A stretch of 64,000 nucleotides of DNA from LMUY01 sp965199555 (GCA_965199555.1 CBDASJ010000029.1:26574-90573), one strand, 5' to 3'. Counted from the stretch's first letter, positions 43,259 through 52,407 are shown. Notes: generated by a model from the sequence alone, not told the origin. Numbers and translations: made by a program.

Positions 43259-44350
43259 TCAATTGCCGGATACGAGTTCCGGCACGCGCGACGCCATCTC
43301 GTGCAGGCGCAGCCCGCTTTCGGCGTCGAACAAATGCAACTGCCTGCCATCGGCCCGCAAGCCGACGGCACCATCGGCCCCCGCACGGAAGCCACGGTCG
43401 GTGCGGGCGATCACCCGCGCCGGACCGATCTGCGCGGTGACCAGGACCGCCTCACCCGTCAGTTCGGTGGTGAACACGGTGCCGGCCATGTGCCCTTCGC
43501 CCACGGCGGTGATCGCCAGGCATTCCGGCCGCACGCCCAGCACCACCCCGTCGCGCGACCCGATGCCGGCGCCGGGCAGGTTCACGCCCGGGGCCATGAA
43601 GGTGCCGTCCACCAAGGCGCCGGTGATCAGGTTCATCGGCGGCGAGCCGATGAAGCCAGCGACGAACAGGTTGGCCGGCTGGTCATACACCTCCGCCGGC
43701 GGGGCGATCTGCTGCACCACCCCGTTCTTCATCACGGCCACACGGTGCGCCAGGGTCATTGCCTCGATCTGGTCATGCGTCACGTAGATTGTGGTGATGC
43801 CCAGCTCGGCTTGCAGGTGCTTGATCTCGGCGCGCATGGTGACGCGTAGCTTGGCGTCCAGGTTGGATAGCGGCTCGTCCATCAGGAACACCGCCGGGGT
43901 GCGCACGATCGCCCGGGCCAGCGCCACGCGCTGCCGCTGGCCGCCGGACAACTCCCGCGGACGCCGGTGCAGCAGATTGCCCAGCTCCACCTTGCCCGCG
44001 GCCTCCGCCACGCGACGGGCGCGGTCCGCCCGCGCTACGCCGCGCACGCGCAGGGGATAGGCGATGTTCTCCCCCACCGTCAGGTGCGGATACAAGCCGT
44101 AATTCTGGAACACCATGGCGATGTCCCGGTCCTTCGGCATCACGTCGTTCACGCAGCGGTCGCCGATCCAGATTTCGCCGCTGCTCGGCTCCTCCAGCCC
44201 AGCGACCATGCGCATGGTCGTGGTCTTGCCGCAGCCGGACGGGCCCAGCAGCACCAGGAACTCGCCGTCCGCGACGGTCAACGATTGCCGGGCGACCGCG
44301 ACGAAGCTGGCCCAGCGCTTTTCCACATCCTTTAGGACGACCTGCGCCAT
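43259..44350 (-). CDS. Sugar-type ABC transporter ATPase (MalK/UgpC family)
   Basis: A 363-residue ATPase: Walker A GPSGCGKTT, Q-loop MVFQNYGLYPHLTV, signature LSGGQRQRVALARA, Walker B VFLMDEPLSNLD, and H-loop YVTHDQIEAMT. A C-terminal TOBE/OB regulatory domain follows from about residue 240, with VVLGVRPECLAI. It energises the two permeases encoded upstream. The start shares a base with the permease stop. Confidence 0.95.
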   Translation of the reverse strand: MAQVVLKDVEKRWASFVAVARQSLTVADGEFLVLLGPSGCGKTTTMRMVAGLEEPSSGEIWIGDRCVNDVMPKDRDIAMVFQNYGLYPHLTVGENIAYPLRVRGVARADRARRVAEAAGKVELGNLLHRRPRELSGGQRQRVALARAIVRTPAVFLMDEPLSNLDAKLRVTMRAEIKHLQAELGITTIYVTHDQIEAMTLAHRVAVMKNGVVQQIAPPAEVYDQPANLFVAGFIGSPPMNLITGALVDGTFMAPGVNLPGAGIGSRDGVVLGVRPECLAITAVGEGHMAGTVFTTELTGEAVLVTAQIGPARVIARTDRGFRAGADGAVGLRADGRQLHLFDAESGLRLHEMASRVPELVSGN

Positions 44351-45168
44351 CAGCGAACCGCTCCCATGGTCATGCCTTGCACGAAATGCTTCTGCACCAG
44401 CAAGGCCAGCACGATCATCGGCGCCATGATCAGCAGCCCAGCGGCGGAAAGCAGGTGCCACTGCATCCCTTCCTGCCCGTTGAACAACTGCAATCCCACC
44501 GGCAGCGTCACCGCGTCACGCCGGGTCAGGATCAGCGCGAACAGGAACTCGTTCCAGGAGATGATGAAGGCAAAGATGGCGGCAGTGATGATGCCCGGCG
44601 CCGCCATCGGCAGCACGACCCGGCGCAGCACCTGCAACCGGGTGGAACCGTCCACCAATGCCGCTTCCTCCGTTTCCAGCGGGATGCCGTCGACGAAACC
44701 TTTGATCATCCAGACCGCGAACGGCATGACGATGGCGGTGTCCACCAGGATCAGCGCCGACCGCGTGTCCAGCATGCCCAGGTCGCGGAACATCAGGAAG
44801 AATGGCAGCACGATCACCACGGCCGGCACGAACTGGGTCGCCAGGATGGTGACCAGCATCACCCGCTCCCCCCGCATGCGGAACCGCGAAAAGGCATAGG
44901 CGGCGCAGGTCGCCAGGGGGATTGAGATGAGCACGACGCTGAGGGAGACGATGGCGCTGTTCAGCAGCTTCTGGTGGATCAGGTAGGGCGCCTCGAAGAT
45001 GGTGACGAAGTTCTCCAGCGTCGGGGTGAAGAACAGCTTCAACTGGAACACGTCCACGCTGGTCTTGAACGCCGCCAGCGCGATCCAGACGATCGGCAGC
45101 AGCACCAGCATCGCGGCCAGCACCACCAGCCCATCCTGGACGCGACGCCAGCCGCCTTTCCGCTTCAT
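44350..45168 (-). CDS. Sugar-type ABC permease (MalG/UgpE family)
   Basis: A 272-residue, six-helix permease. The first helix is VVLAAMLVLLPIVWIALAAFK and the EAA loop is EEAALVDGSTRLQVLRRVVLP. ATG 45168 overlaps the end of the other permease by four bases. It pairs with that MalF-type protein. Confidence 0.94.
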   Translation of the reverse strand: MKRKGGWRRVQDGLVVLAAMLVLLPIVWIALAAFKTSVDVFQLKLFFTPTLENFVTIFEAPYLIHQKLLNSAIVSLSVVLISIPLATCAAYAFSRFRMRGERVMLVTILATQFVPAVVIVLPFFLMFRDLGMLDTRSALILVDTAIVMPFAVWMIKGFVDGIPLETEEAALVDGSTRLQVLRRVVLPMAAPGIITAAIFAFIISWNEFLFALILTRRDAVTLPVGLQLFNGQEGMQWHLLSAAGLLIMAPMIVLALLVQKHFVQGMTMGAVR

Positions 45169-46124
45169 GCCGCCCTCCGGAACACGAACTTGATGTAAAG
45201 GAAGGTCAGCCCCAGCATCGGTATCACCATCAGCCAGGACACGGCGGCGGCAAAACCCATGTCGTAGTATTTGAAGCCGTTCAGATAGGCGTAATACACC
45301 AGCGTCTGCGTCGCATGGCCCGGCCCGCCTTGCGTGAGCATGAAGATCACGTCGAACTGCTTCAACGCGAAGATCGTCTTGAGGATAATCACCACCACCA
45401 GCACCGGGCGGAGCTGCGGGATGATGATGCCGAACAGGATGCGCCAGGCGGGCGAGCCGTCCATCTGCGCCGCCTCGATCGTGTCCTGCGGCAGGGAAGC
45501 CAGGCCGCCAATCAGGATCAGGCACATGAACGGCGTCCAGGCCCACACGTCCGCCATCACCAGGGCGGAGAACGCCAGCGCCGGGGTGGATAGCCAGTTG
45601 ATCCCGGACAGCGGCGGGATCAGCGTGCCGAACAGGGCGGCGAACAGGCCGAATTCCGGGTTGAACAGGAACCGCCAGGAAATGCCGACCAGCGCCGGGC
45701 TCATGGCGAAGGGCAGGATCAGCAGCGTTTGCACCGCACGCCGCAGCAACCCGCCCCGCACCAGCAGCAGCGCCAGGCTGAGCGCCAGGACGGTGGTCAG
45801 CGTGACGCTGAGCAGCACGAACAGCGCGCTGTTGCCGACCGACAGCCAGAACTCGCTCGTGCCGAAGGCCTGTGCGTAATTGGCCCAGCCGGTGAACGGA
45901 CCCGGCACCGGCGACCGTGCCAGCCGCCAGGTGCGGAACGACAGCATAAGGGAATATATCAGCGGCCACACCGCCGTGCCGGCCACCACCAGCATGGCGG
46001 GCAGCACCAGGAGGTATTTGACCTGGTTGTCGCGCAGGTCCGGCAGGCGCACGAAGCGGCGCGGCGGCACGGCCATGGTGGCCGCCGCCTGCGCCGTCGT
46101 CGTGGCACCTGCCATCGCGTCCAT
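45165..46124 (-). CDS. Sugar-type ABC permease (MalF/UgpA family)
   Basis: A 319-residue permease with an N-terminal cytoplasmic stretch, six helices (first at YLLVLPAMLVVAGTAVWPLIY, cited in 20 as LLVLPAMLVVAGTAVWPLIY), FRTWRL, and an EAA loop at EAAQMDGSPAWRILFGIIIPQ. ATG 46124 shares a base with the binding-protein stop (TGATG). The order binding protein, MalF, MalG, MalK is standard for carbohydrate importers. Confidence 0.94.
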   Translation of the reverse strand: MDAMAGATTTAQAAATMAVPPRRFVRLPDLRDNQVKYLLVLPAMLVVAGTAVWPLIYSLMLSFRTWRLARSPVPGPFTGWANYAQAFGTSEFWLSVGNSALFVLLSVTLTTVLALSLALLLVRGGLLRRAVQTLLILPFAMSPALVGISWRFLFNPEFGLFAALFGTLIPPLSGINWLSTPALAFSALVMADVWAWTPFMCLILIGGLASLPQDTIEAAQMDGSPAWRILFGIIIPQLRPVLVVVIILKTIFALKQFDVIFMLTQGGPGHATQTLVYYAYLNGFKYYDMGFAAAVSWLMVIPMLGLTFLYIKFVFRRAA

Positions 46125-47461
46125 CAGTTGTAGCCAGCCTGCTTCAGCACGCTCGTGGCATCCGCGGCAGCCTTGGTCATCAAGGCGCGCACGTCGCCGC
46201 CGCCAGCCGCCTGTTCGATGGCGTTGGCCAGCAGATCGCCCACCTGCGGCCATTCCGCGATCATCGGCAGCGTGTCGGATTCCTTGAGGCTTTCGTAGCA
46301 GGCCTTCGGCACCCCGGCATTCGCGGCGTTGACCTCCGGATCAAGGAAGTTCTCCGTCACGTTGACGACGTTGTTGATGATCTTCAACCCGCCGATCTCG
46401 CGCACGATGGCATTGGACTTGTCCATCACCGGGTTTGACAGCCACTTCATGAATTCCCACGCGGCGTCCTGCTTGCGGGAAAAGCTGTTGAGAGAGAAGG
46501 GCAGCGTGGACGCGCAGGTGACGGCGCGGCCCTGATAGGTCGGCCACTTGCTGAACCCGACCTGCGCCGCCGTCAACACGGACTGGCCCGGCGTCACCAT
46601 CGGCGAGTATGCCCATTCCCAAATCGGGATCATGGCGGACTTGCCCTGCTGGAAGGACACGCGCGCATCCTGCTCCACGAAGGAGATGGAGGCTGGGTTC
46701 GCCACCTTCTCCTTGGTCAACAGGCCGACATAGAACTCGGTGGCCTTAATGGCACCGTCCGTCGTCCAGGCCGGGCGCATCTTGTCGTCCAGGATCTGGT
46801 TGCCGGACGACCAGATGAAGTCGCACCAGTGGAACAGCGACTGCCGCGTGCCATCGTTGTGGTACGACAGCGCCAGCGGCTCGATATCGGTGCGCTTGGC
46901 ACGGATCGCCTTGCCGGCGGCGACCACGTCGTCCCAGGTTTCCGGCGCCTTGAGGCCGAGCGGCTCGAACACGTCCTTGCGGTAATAGAACAGTTGCCCA
47001 TGGCTGCGCATCGGCAGGCCCGTCACCTCGGACTTGAAAGACGACGCCTTGATGAAGCCGGGCAGATACCGGTCCATCGACAAGCCATCGCGCTTGAGCA
47101 GCGGCGCCAGCTTGACGAACCAATGCGCGTTGGACGGCCCCCAGCCGTCGAGGTAGTTCACCACGTCATACGTGTCGTCCGAGCCGACGCCGATCGACGT
47201 GACCTTATCCTGCAATGCGGGAAACGGCACGAAATCCCAGGTCGCGGTGATACCGGTAAGCTCGGTGAACTCCGCCTGTCGCTTCTGCAAGGCCTGGAAC
47301 TGCGGCGTCACCACCGCCAGGATGTTCAGCTTGGCACCGTTGAACGGCTTGCCGGCCTTTAAGCCATACGGGGCGCTGCCCGGCGGCGTACCCTGGGCCA
47401 GCGCCGGCAGCGCCGCCGTGGCGGCGGAAGCGGCAAGCAGCGAGCGGCGTGTAAGGTGCAA
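46124..47461 (-). CDS. Extracellular sugar-type solute-binding protein
   Basis: A 445-residue family-1 solute-binding protein. The signal peptide has a twin-arginine-like start (MHLTRRSLLAASAATAALP) with cleavage near ALAQ (residue 23). It continues with PEVTGITATWDF-like FTELTGITATWDFVPF, TWDDVVAAGKAIRAK and FQQGKSAMIPIWEW. The start codon is TTG at 47459-47461, supported by GGGAGG six bases upstream; no in-frame ATG or GTG is close. It heads the operon of two permeases, ATPase, bicupin and aldolase. Confidence 0.92.
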   Translation of the reverse strand: MHLTRRSLLAASAATAALPALAQGTPPGSAPYGLKAGKPFNGAKLNILAVVTPQFQALQKRQAEFTELTGITATWDFVPFPALQDKVTSIGVGSDDTYDVVNYLDGWGPSNAHWFVKLAPLLKRDGLSMDRYLPGFIKASSFKSEVTGLPMRSHGQLFYYRKDVFEPLGLKAPETWDDVVAAGKAIRAKRTDIEPLALSYHNDGTRQSLFHWCDFIWSSGNQILDDKMRPAWTTDGAIKATEFYVGLLTKEKVANPASISFVEQDARVSFQQGKSAMIPIWEWAYSPMVTPGQSVLTAAQVGFSKWPTYQGRAVTCASTLPFSLNSFSRKQDAAWEFMKWLSNPVMDKSNAIVREIGGLKIINNVVNVTENFLDPEVNAANAGVPKACYESLKESDTLPMIAEWPQVGDLLANAIEQAAGGGDVRALMTKAAADATSVLKQAGYN

Positions 47462-47635
47462 GGTGTTCCTCCCGCATGGCAGGCCGCGAGGGCGCCCTGC
47501 CGGTTGTTGCGATTCGTAAAGGTGATGTCAGACCACCCGCCGTTCGCCCGCTTGCAGGAAAACGACATTTCCTTTGAATAAGCGGGCCAAGTCGTAGATG
47601 CCGTCCTGCGACCCGCGTCCAAAGGAGCTTCGACC

Positions 47636-48760
47636 CTGATCAACACCGAGCTTCGCTTGAGTGACCGCCCGGCCGGCGTTCGGCTCGCCGTGGGCATCAT
47701 CCCACTGCAGAACTTCACCATCACCACCTTCTCGGGCTTCATCGACATGCTGCGGCTGGCGGCGGATGAGGGCGACCGATCCCGGCAGAACGCCTGCGCC
47801 TGGACCGTGCTGGGGTTGGACCGCAACCCGGTGCGCTCGTCCTGCGGCATCGAGGTGCAGCCGCAGGAGCCGCTGGGCGCGCCGGACCGCTTCGACGTCA
47901 TCGTCGTCGCCGGCGGCCGCCTGCCGCCGCCCGGCGACCGGATGTTGAACGATCACGCCCGCGCCTTTCTACGGGCGGCTGCCGAGGCCGGGGTGGAGTT
48001 GATCGGCATCTGCACCGGCAGCCTGGCGCTGGTGGAGGCCGGCATGCTGCGCCCGGGCGCGCGCTGCTGCGTGTCCTGGTATCACTATCCCGACTTGCAG
48101 GAGCGGTTTCCGGGCGTGACACCGGTGGCGGACCGGCTTTGGGTGCGCGAAGGGCTTATCACCACCTGCGCCGGTGGTCTGGCAGCGGTGGACCTGGCCG
48201 CCACGCTGATCCAGGAGCGGTTGGGCGGCGCCGTCGCGCAGAAAAGCCTGCACATCCTGCTTGCGGAAGGGCCACGCTCCGGCGCGGCCACGCAGCCGCA
48301 GCCGCCCAACATGCTGCCGGTGCGGGACCAGCGGGTCCGGCGCGCCATGCTGCTGATGGAACAGAACCTGTCCTCGCCGCTCAATGCCGGGCAACTGGCT
48401 CTGGAGGTTGCGGTGTCGAAGCGCCAGTTGGAGCGGCTGTTCCGCCGCGACCTCGGCGTCGGCATCCAACAGTTCGGCCGCGACATGCGGCTGTTCTACG
48501 CGGTGTGGCTGATGACGCACGCCGCCAGCCGCACCAGCGACATCGCCGCCCAATGCGGCTTCGCGGACGCCGCACATTTCAGCCGCACCTTCCGCACCGC
48601 ATTCGGCGACAGCCCGGTCGCTGTGCGACGGCGCGGCACGACGGCGTTGCAGGCCATGCTGGAAGACTGGTGGCCCTACGGGCAACTACCGAAGGCCGCA
48701 AAATCCCCCGCGCAGCCACCCTCCTTCCCCATGTCCGGGGACCGCCGCCCTTACCTTTAG
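47636..48760 (+). CDS. GlxA-like AraC-family regulator
   Basis: The protein has an N-terminal DJ-1/PfpI-like domain (about 10-190, with the ELIGICTGSLALVEAG elbow: Cys in the nucleophile position) and a C-terminal double HTH of AraC type (about 235-330; LALEVAVSKRQLERLFRRDL and FADAAHFSRTFRTAFGDSP). It probably regulates the divergent ABC operon. No ATG fits: TTG 47657 lacks a ribosome site, whereas AAAGGAG (47621-47627) stands 8 bases before an in-frame CTG at 47636. I give the CTG start; TTG 47657 is the conservative alternative. Confidence 0.85.
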   Translation: MINTELRLSDRPAGVRLAVGIIPLQNFTITTFSGFIDMLRLAADEGDRSRQNACAWTVLGLDRNPVRSSCGIEVQPQEPLGAPDRFDVIVVAGGRLPPPGDRMLNDHARAFLRAAAEAGVELIGICTGSLALVEAGMLRPGARCCVSWYHYPDLQERFPGVTPVADRLWVREGLITTCAGGLAAVDLAATLIQERLGGAVAQKSLHILLAEGPRSGAATQPQPPNMLPVRDQRVRRAMLLMEQNLSSPLNAGQLALEVAVSKRQLERLFRRDLGVGIQQFGRDMRLFYAVWLMTHAASRTSDIAAQCGFADAAHFSRTFRTAFGDSPVAVRRRGTTALQAMLEDWWPYGQLPKAAKSPAQPPSFPMSGDRRPYL

Positions 48761-48914
48761 GGTCGAATTTGGCACCCGAAACCCGGCAATAATCCCGATC
48801 GAAATCAGCGCGCATCCCTGATCGGCGAGTGTGGGAAGAGCGGTTTGCTGACTGCAACGTTCCCAATCACCGACGTATGTTAAAGGCAAGTCGCCCGCTG
48901 GACGGTCTGCCGGG

Positions 48915-49331
48915 CTATCTCGGCGATGGTGCTGGGCCAATGCCGGCCAAGGTCATGCCGTAATCCATGACGGCTGCGTCGGACTTCCGCAGTTCAACAC
49001 GGACGGGTGTCGCCAATGGGTTTGGGGATCGCGAGCCGGTGACAAGCCAGGTCGCACCGCGATCCTCGACCAGGAACGGTCCCTGCAGATCGAAGGAGCG
49101 CTGCCCTTCGGTGGCGAGGACGACCTGCTGGGCGTAGGCAAGCGCGGCTTCCGGGGTCGTCAAAGGAATGCGGTCGTCGGCGCCGCGTACGCGGGGCAAC
49201 AGGCGCTCGAAGAAACTGTCCTCCTGCGTCGGGGTGAGGTGTCCGATCGGGTCGGGCGGGAACTGAGCCATGACGACACTTTCTACAAAAAGAGCTGTCG
49301 CAAGAACGAAAACCAGGGCCAGTGGGCTCAT
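48915..49331 (-). CDS. Small secreted protein, NTF2-immunity-like
   Basis: A 138-residue protein with an N-terminal signal-like helix (SPLALVFVLATALFVESVVMA, cited as LALVFVLATALFVESV). A compact domain follows: PEAALAYAQQVVLATEG, then GPFLVEDRGATWLVTGS, then RVELRKSDAAVMDYG. The helix-then-W-x-V-x-G layout resembles the NTF2-fold immunity/YbbC-like family, but I am not certain. No toxin gene is adjacent. ATG 49331 was chosen for the signal; longer in-frame starts exist. Confidence 0.6.
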   Translation of the reverse strand: MSPLALVFVLATALFVESVVMAQFPPDPIGHLTPTQEDSFFERLLPRVRGADDRIPLTTPEAALAYAQQVVLATEGQRSFDLQGPFLVEDRGATWLVTGSRSPNPLATPVRVELRKSDAAVMDYGMTLAGIGPAPSPR

Positions 49332-49689
49332 TCTACGATCGTCATCAGGTCCGCCATGTCTCCGGGGTAAAACATCGATCACCCGGTAAGGCTGTCCTTG
49401 CAAGGCGTAGATGACCATTATGGATAGAGGAGGCAGCGGTGAATTTACCGGAAGCCCTGCAGAAGTGTGCAATCCAAGCAACCGAGAATGACCGCGATAC
49501 AACTGCTTAGAGTCAAACAGACTTAACGGCCCTCGCCTTTGCCTGTCCAAACCTGCCTTTCTCCTTTTGGCCCCGACGCGGACTTGGGCCAAACATGAGG
49601 CTTCGCACTCCCTGATCGGCAGTAACACATCACCTACAGCACCGCCACCTGACGTCGGGCGTCGCCCATGAGGTCGGCCACAGGCGCGC
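49332..49689. other. Gene-free interval
   Basis: There is no supported coding region, RNA gene or repeat in these 358 bases. Open frames here lack ribosome sites and recognisable content. The stretch is locally less GC-rich than its surroundings. Confidence 0.6.
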
Positions 49690-50781
49690 TTAACCTGGCT
49701 TCGCCGCCGCCCCACGCTGGTGTGCGATGATCTGCTTCCAGATCACCACCTCGTCGATCGTGATCCATTCCTGCCGCACCCGCCCGTCGACGATCTGGGC
49801 GTGGCTCAGCCCCATGATGTAGACCGGCGCCCCCGATGGCGGGCCGAAGCTGCCGAAGCCGGTATGCGTGCCGCGCACCGACCAGCGCAGCGCCACCCGC
49901 ACCGCCTGCCCCGGCTCCGCATTGATCGTGGCGCTTTCCAGGGTGAACTTCGCGTCCGGAAAGGCCGCAAGGTAGCCCAGGTAGAAGCGGTCGATGTCGG
50001 AATGCCCGTGGTAGCTCTCGTTGCCCGGCGCTTCCACCGCGGCGCCGTGGAAATACAGTTGCTTGATCGCGTCCAAGGCCTTTTCGCCCCAGATGCGGCG
50101 ATAGCCGTCGGCGTAAAGCTCGACCTCGCGCGCCTGCTGGATCTGCGGCTTGTACACGCCGGGCTTGTCGTGCTCCGGCAGGAAGAAGGCGACGTGGCCC
50201 TTGGTGCGGATGTCGCTTTCCGCCATTTCCAGCGCCAGCGCCCGCGGCTCCATCCCCAGGCAGCGGGCGAAAGCGGCCTGGTCGCGCACCAGCCACTCCT
50301 CGGTGACCACCTGGTTCACCACCCAGCAATCGGCGATGATCCGCGTCTTCACCATCCGCCCGGTCGCCTTGCCGTAGCTGCCGTCGCCGGTGTGCCGCAT
50401 GACGGAGATCAGCCGGTGGGACGACAGGAACGACCCGTCCTCGTAGCCGGTCCAGATGACGTCCTCGCCCACCAACTGCCGATCCGGGAACTGGTGCAGC
50501 GTCGCCAGGGTCTGCGCCGTCACGTCCTTGTTGTCGGCCGCCAACCCGGTCGCCGCGCGCACCAGGCAGGTGGGGCCGTAATAGCGGTCCAGCTTGCCGC
50601 CGATGCCGCGCGCCTCCCAGATCTCCGTGGTGATCCCGTAGATGAAGTCGGGAACGTCCTTGTAGTCGCCGATGATCGGGGGCATGCGCGCCGTCCAGCA
50701 ATTGTTGCGCGTCGAGTGTCGCGCCGCCCGTTCCAAACCGGCTTGCGCGGACGCGACATTCAGCCGGGCAAGCTGCGACAT
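49690..50781 (-). CDS. SnoaL-like (ester cyclase type) protein, two domains
   Basis: A 363-residue cytoplasmic protein with two NTF2/SnoaL-like alpha-beta domains. The first is at about 40-190 (DFIYGITTEIWEARGIGGKLDRYYG, cited as GITTEIWEARGIGGKLDRYY; and WTGYEDGSFLSSHRL). The second is at about 230-355 (FYLGYLAAFPDAKFTLE, VRGTHTGFG, ITIDEVVIWKQI). Such domains bind small hydrophobic or polyketide-like ligands and may cyclise or isomerise them. It diverges from the flavoprotein oxidase over an 89-bp region with a TTGCG/CGCAA palindrome, suggesting co-regulation. Confidence 0.85.
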   Translation of the reverse strand: MSQLARLNVASAQAGLERAARHSTRNNCWTARMPPIIGDYKDVPDFIYGITTEIWEARGIGGKLDRYYGPTCLVRAATGLAADNKDVTAQTLATLHQFPDRQLVGEDVIWTGYEDGSFLSSHRLISVMRHTGDGSYGKATGRMVKTRIIADCWVVNQVVTEEWLVRDQAAFARCLGMEPRALALEMAESDIRTKGHVAFFLPEHDKPGVYKPQIQQAREVELYADGYRRIWGEKALDAIKQLYFHGAAVEAPGNESYHGHSDIDRFYLGYLAAFPDAKFTLESATINAEPGQAVRVALRWSVRGTHTGFGSFGPPSGAPVYIMGLSHAQIVDGRVRQEWITIDEVVIWKQIIAHQRGAAAKPG

Positions 50782-50799
50782 CGATGACGCAGGACGCCC

Positions 50800-50814
50800 T
50801 TGCGGATGTCGCAA
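50800..50814. promoter_or_regulatory. Candidate operator, SnoaL/oxidase divergent promoter
   Basis: TTGCGGATGTCGCAA has perfect 5-bp arms around a 5-bp spacer. It lies in the 89-bp region between two divergent starts. The regulator is unknown. Confidence 0.35.
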
Positions 50815-50870
50815 ATACGCAAGAAGCGCCACGTGCCCGGTGTAAGACTTCCGATACCGGGAGAACGGCG

Positions 50871-52073
50871 ATGGTTTGGGACACGATCGTAGTGGGTGTG
50901 GGCGGCATGGGCAGCGCCGCATGCTGGCAACTGGCCCGGCGCGGCCAGCGCGTGCTGGGGCTGGAACGCTTCGACATCCCGCACAGCATGGGCTCGTCGC
51001 ACGGCATCAGCCGCATCATCCGCCTGCCGTATTACGAGGACCCAGCCTACGTGCCGCTGCTGCACCGCGCCTATGAGCTCTGGGCCGAGGCGGAGCGGGC
51101 CACCGGCCTCACCGTGCTGGTCACCACCGGCTCCCTCGATGGCGGCCCGGAAGACGACGCGCTGTTCCAAGGCGCACTTGGCTCCGCCCGCTCCCACGGC
51201 CTGGCGCACGAGGTGCTGACCGGGGCGGAGGTCAACGAGCGGTTCCCCGGCTATCGCATGCTGCCGAACGCGCGGTTCGTGCTGCAACGCCAGGGCGGCC
51301 TGATCGCCAGCGAGCGCGCCATCGTCGCGCACACCAACGCCGCGATGGCCGAGGGGGCGACCATCCGGGCGCGGGAGCGGGTGCTGGGTTGGGAAGCGCA
51401 TCCGTCCGGCGAGGGCGTCACCGTGCGCACGGACAAGGCCACCTACCAGGCCGGCCGGCTGGTGCTGACGGCTGGCCCCTGGATGGCCGATCTGGTGCCG
51501 TTGCTTGGCGGGGTCGCGGTGCCGGAGCGCCAGGTGCTGATCTGGACACAGCCGTCCGATCCGGCGCTGTTCACGCCCGAGCGCTTTCCGGTGTTCAACC
51601 TCCAGGTTGCGGAAGGCCGCTATTACGGTTTCCCGGTCTACGAAGTGCCCGGGTTCAAGTTCGGCCGCTACCACCACCGCAACGAAACCATGCCGGCCGA
51701 GGCCATGCGCCGCGAGGTGGACCCGGAGGACGAAACCCTGCTGCGGGAGTTCGGCAGCCGCTACTTCCCCGCCGGCACCGGGGAAACGCTGGCGTTGCGC
51801 GCGTGCATGTTCACCAACACCCCGGACGAGCACTTCATCCTCGACCGCCACCCGGCACATCCCCAGGTGGTGCTCGCCTCCCCTTGCTCCGGGCATGGTT
51901 ACAAGTTCTGCTCGGTGGTGGGCGAGATCCTAGCCGATCTGGCGACCGGCGACGGCACCACCCGGCACGAGATCGGCTTCCTGCGAATGGACCGGCTGGG
52001 CCGCTCGCCAGAGGACATGGCACGCCCGCCCTGGTCGGCCGACCCCGTCATGGATCGCGCGCTCACGGTGTGA
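50871..52073 (+). CDS. Sarcosine oxidase/N-methyltryptophan oxidase-like flavoenzyme
   Basis: A 400-residue monomeric FAD amine oxidase of the MSOX/SolA type. It has TIVVGVGGMGSAACWQLARRG (Rossmann, cited as TIVVGVGGMGSAACWQLARR), GLERFDIPHSMGSSHGISRI with the family's HxxGSSHG block, and RQVLIW. ACMFTNTPDEHFILDRHP and SPCSGHGYKFCSVVGE give the covalent-flavin Cys of the ACMFTNTPD motif. It oxidises secondary amines to imines with release of hydrogen peroxide. ATG 50871 has GGGAGAACGG upstream. Confidence 0.93.
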   Translation: MVWDTIVVGVGGMGSAACWQLARRGQRVLGLERFDIPHSMGSSHGISRIIRLPYYEDPAYVPLLHRAYELWAEAERATGLTVLVTTGSLDGGPEDDALFQGALGSARSHGLAHEVLTGAEVNERFPGYRMLPNARFVLQRQGGLIASERAIVAHTNAAMAEGATIRARERVLGWEAHPSGEGVTVRTDKATYQAGRLVLTAGPWMADLVPLLGGVAVPERQVLIWTQPSDPALFTPERFPVFNLQVAEGRYYGFPVYEVPGFKFGRYHHRNETMPAEAMRREVDPEDETLLREFGSRYFPAGTGETLALRACMFTNTPDEHFILDRHPAHPQVVLASPCSGHGYKFCSVVGEILADLATGDGTTRHEIGFLRMDRLGRSPEDMARPPWSADPVMDRALTV

Positions 52074-52171
52074 GCCGCCGGGCAGGCGTGGCCATGATAC
52101 GCCTGCCCGTTTGGACAAGGTCGACCAACCGCAAACCCTCGCAAACAGGGAAAGTCATATCTGGCCGACCT

Positions 52172-52195
52172 CCCTCTCCCGCTGGCGGGAGAGGG
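52172..52195. repeat. REP-like palindrome 1
   Basis: CCCTCTCCCGC-TG-GCGGGAGAGGG is a perfect hairpin with 11-bp arms and a 2-base loop, 99 bases after the oxidase stop. It is followed by TCGGGGTGAGGGTGGC, a tail common in alphaproteobacterial REP elements. It could also end transcription from the oxidase gene. Confidence 0.85.
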
Positions 52196-52272
52196 TCGGG
52201 GTGAGGGTGGCGAGGCCCGGTAAGCCTCCAGCCTTCACGGCCGACTGCCGCCTGGTCGGCCACCGTCACCCT

Positions 52273-52298
52273 ACCCTCGCCCGCCGGCGGGAGAGGGT
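52273..52298. repeat. REP-like palindrome 2, inverted relative to copy 1
   Basis: The hairpin has 12-base arms (one mismatch) around CG. It is preceded by CACCGTCACCCT, the reverse complement of the tail of copy 1, so the two elements form an inverted pair about 80 bases apart. Confidence 0.8.
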
Positions 52299-52407
52299 CC
52301 CCTGGGGCGACCGTGCCAAATGCGACAGCCCTGCCCTCCGGGATCGGGAGAGTCGACTTGAAGGAACCATGCTTTAGGCTTGCGCATCGTAGCCGAGGAC
52401 GACTCGC

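Larger units (their letters stand above)
52074..52407. other. Gene-free interval with REP pair
   Basis: The 334 bases between the oxidase stop and the binding-protein start contain two REP-like palindromes (described separately) in inverted orientation. No coding region is supported. Confidence 0.7.

Noticed and set aside
47557..47572. GGAAA...TTTCC inverted repeat in the ABC/GlxA divergent promoter
   Set aside because: The arms are only 5 bases and imperfect around the centre; too weak to list as an operator.
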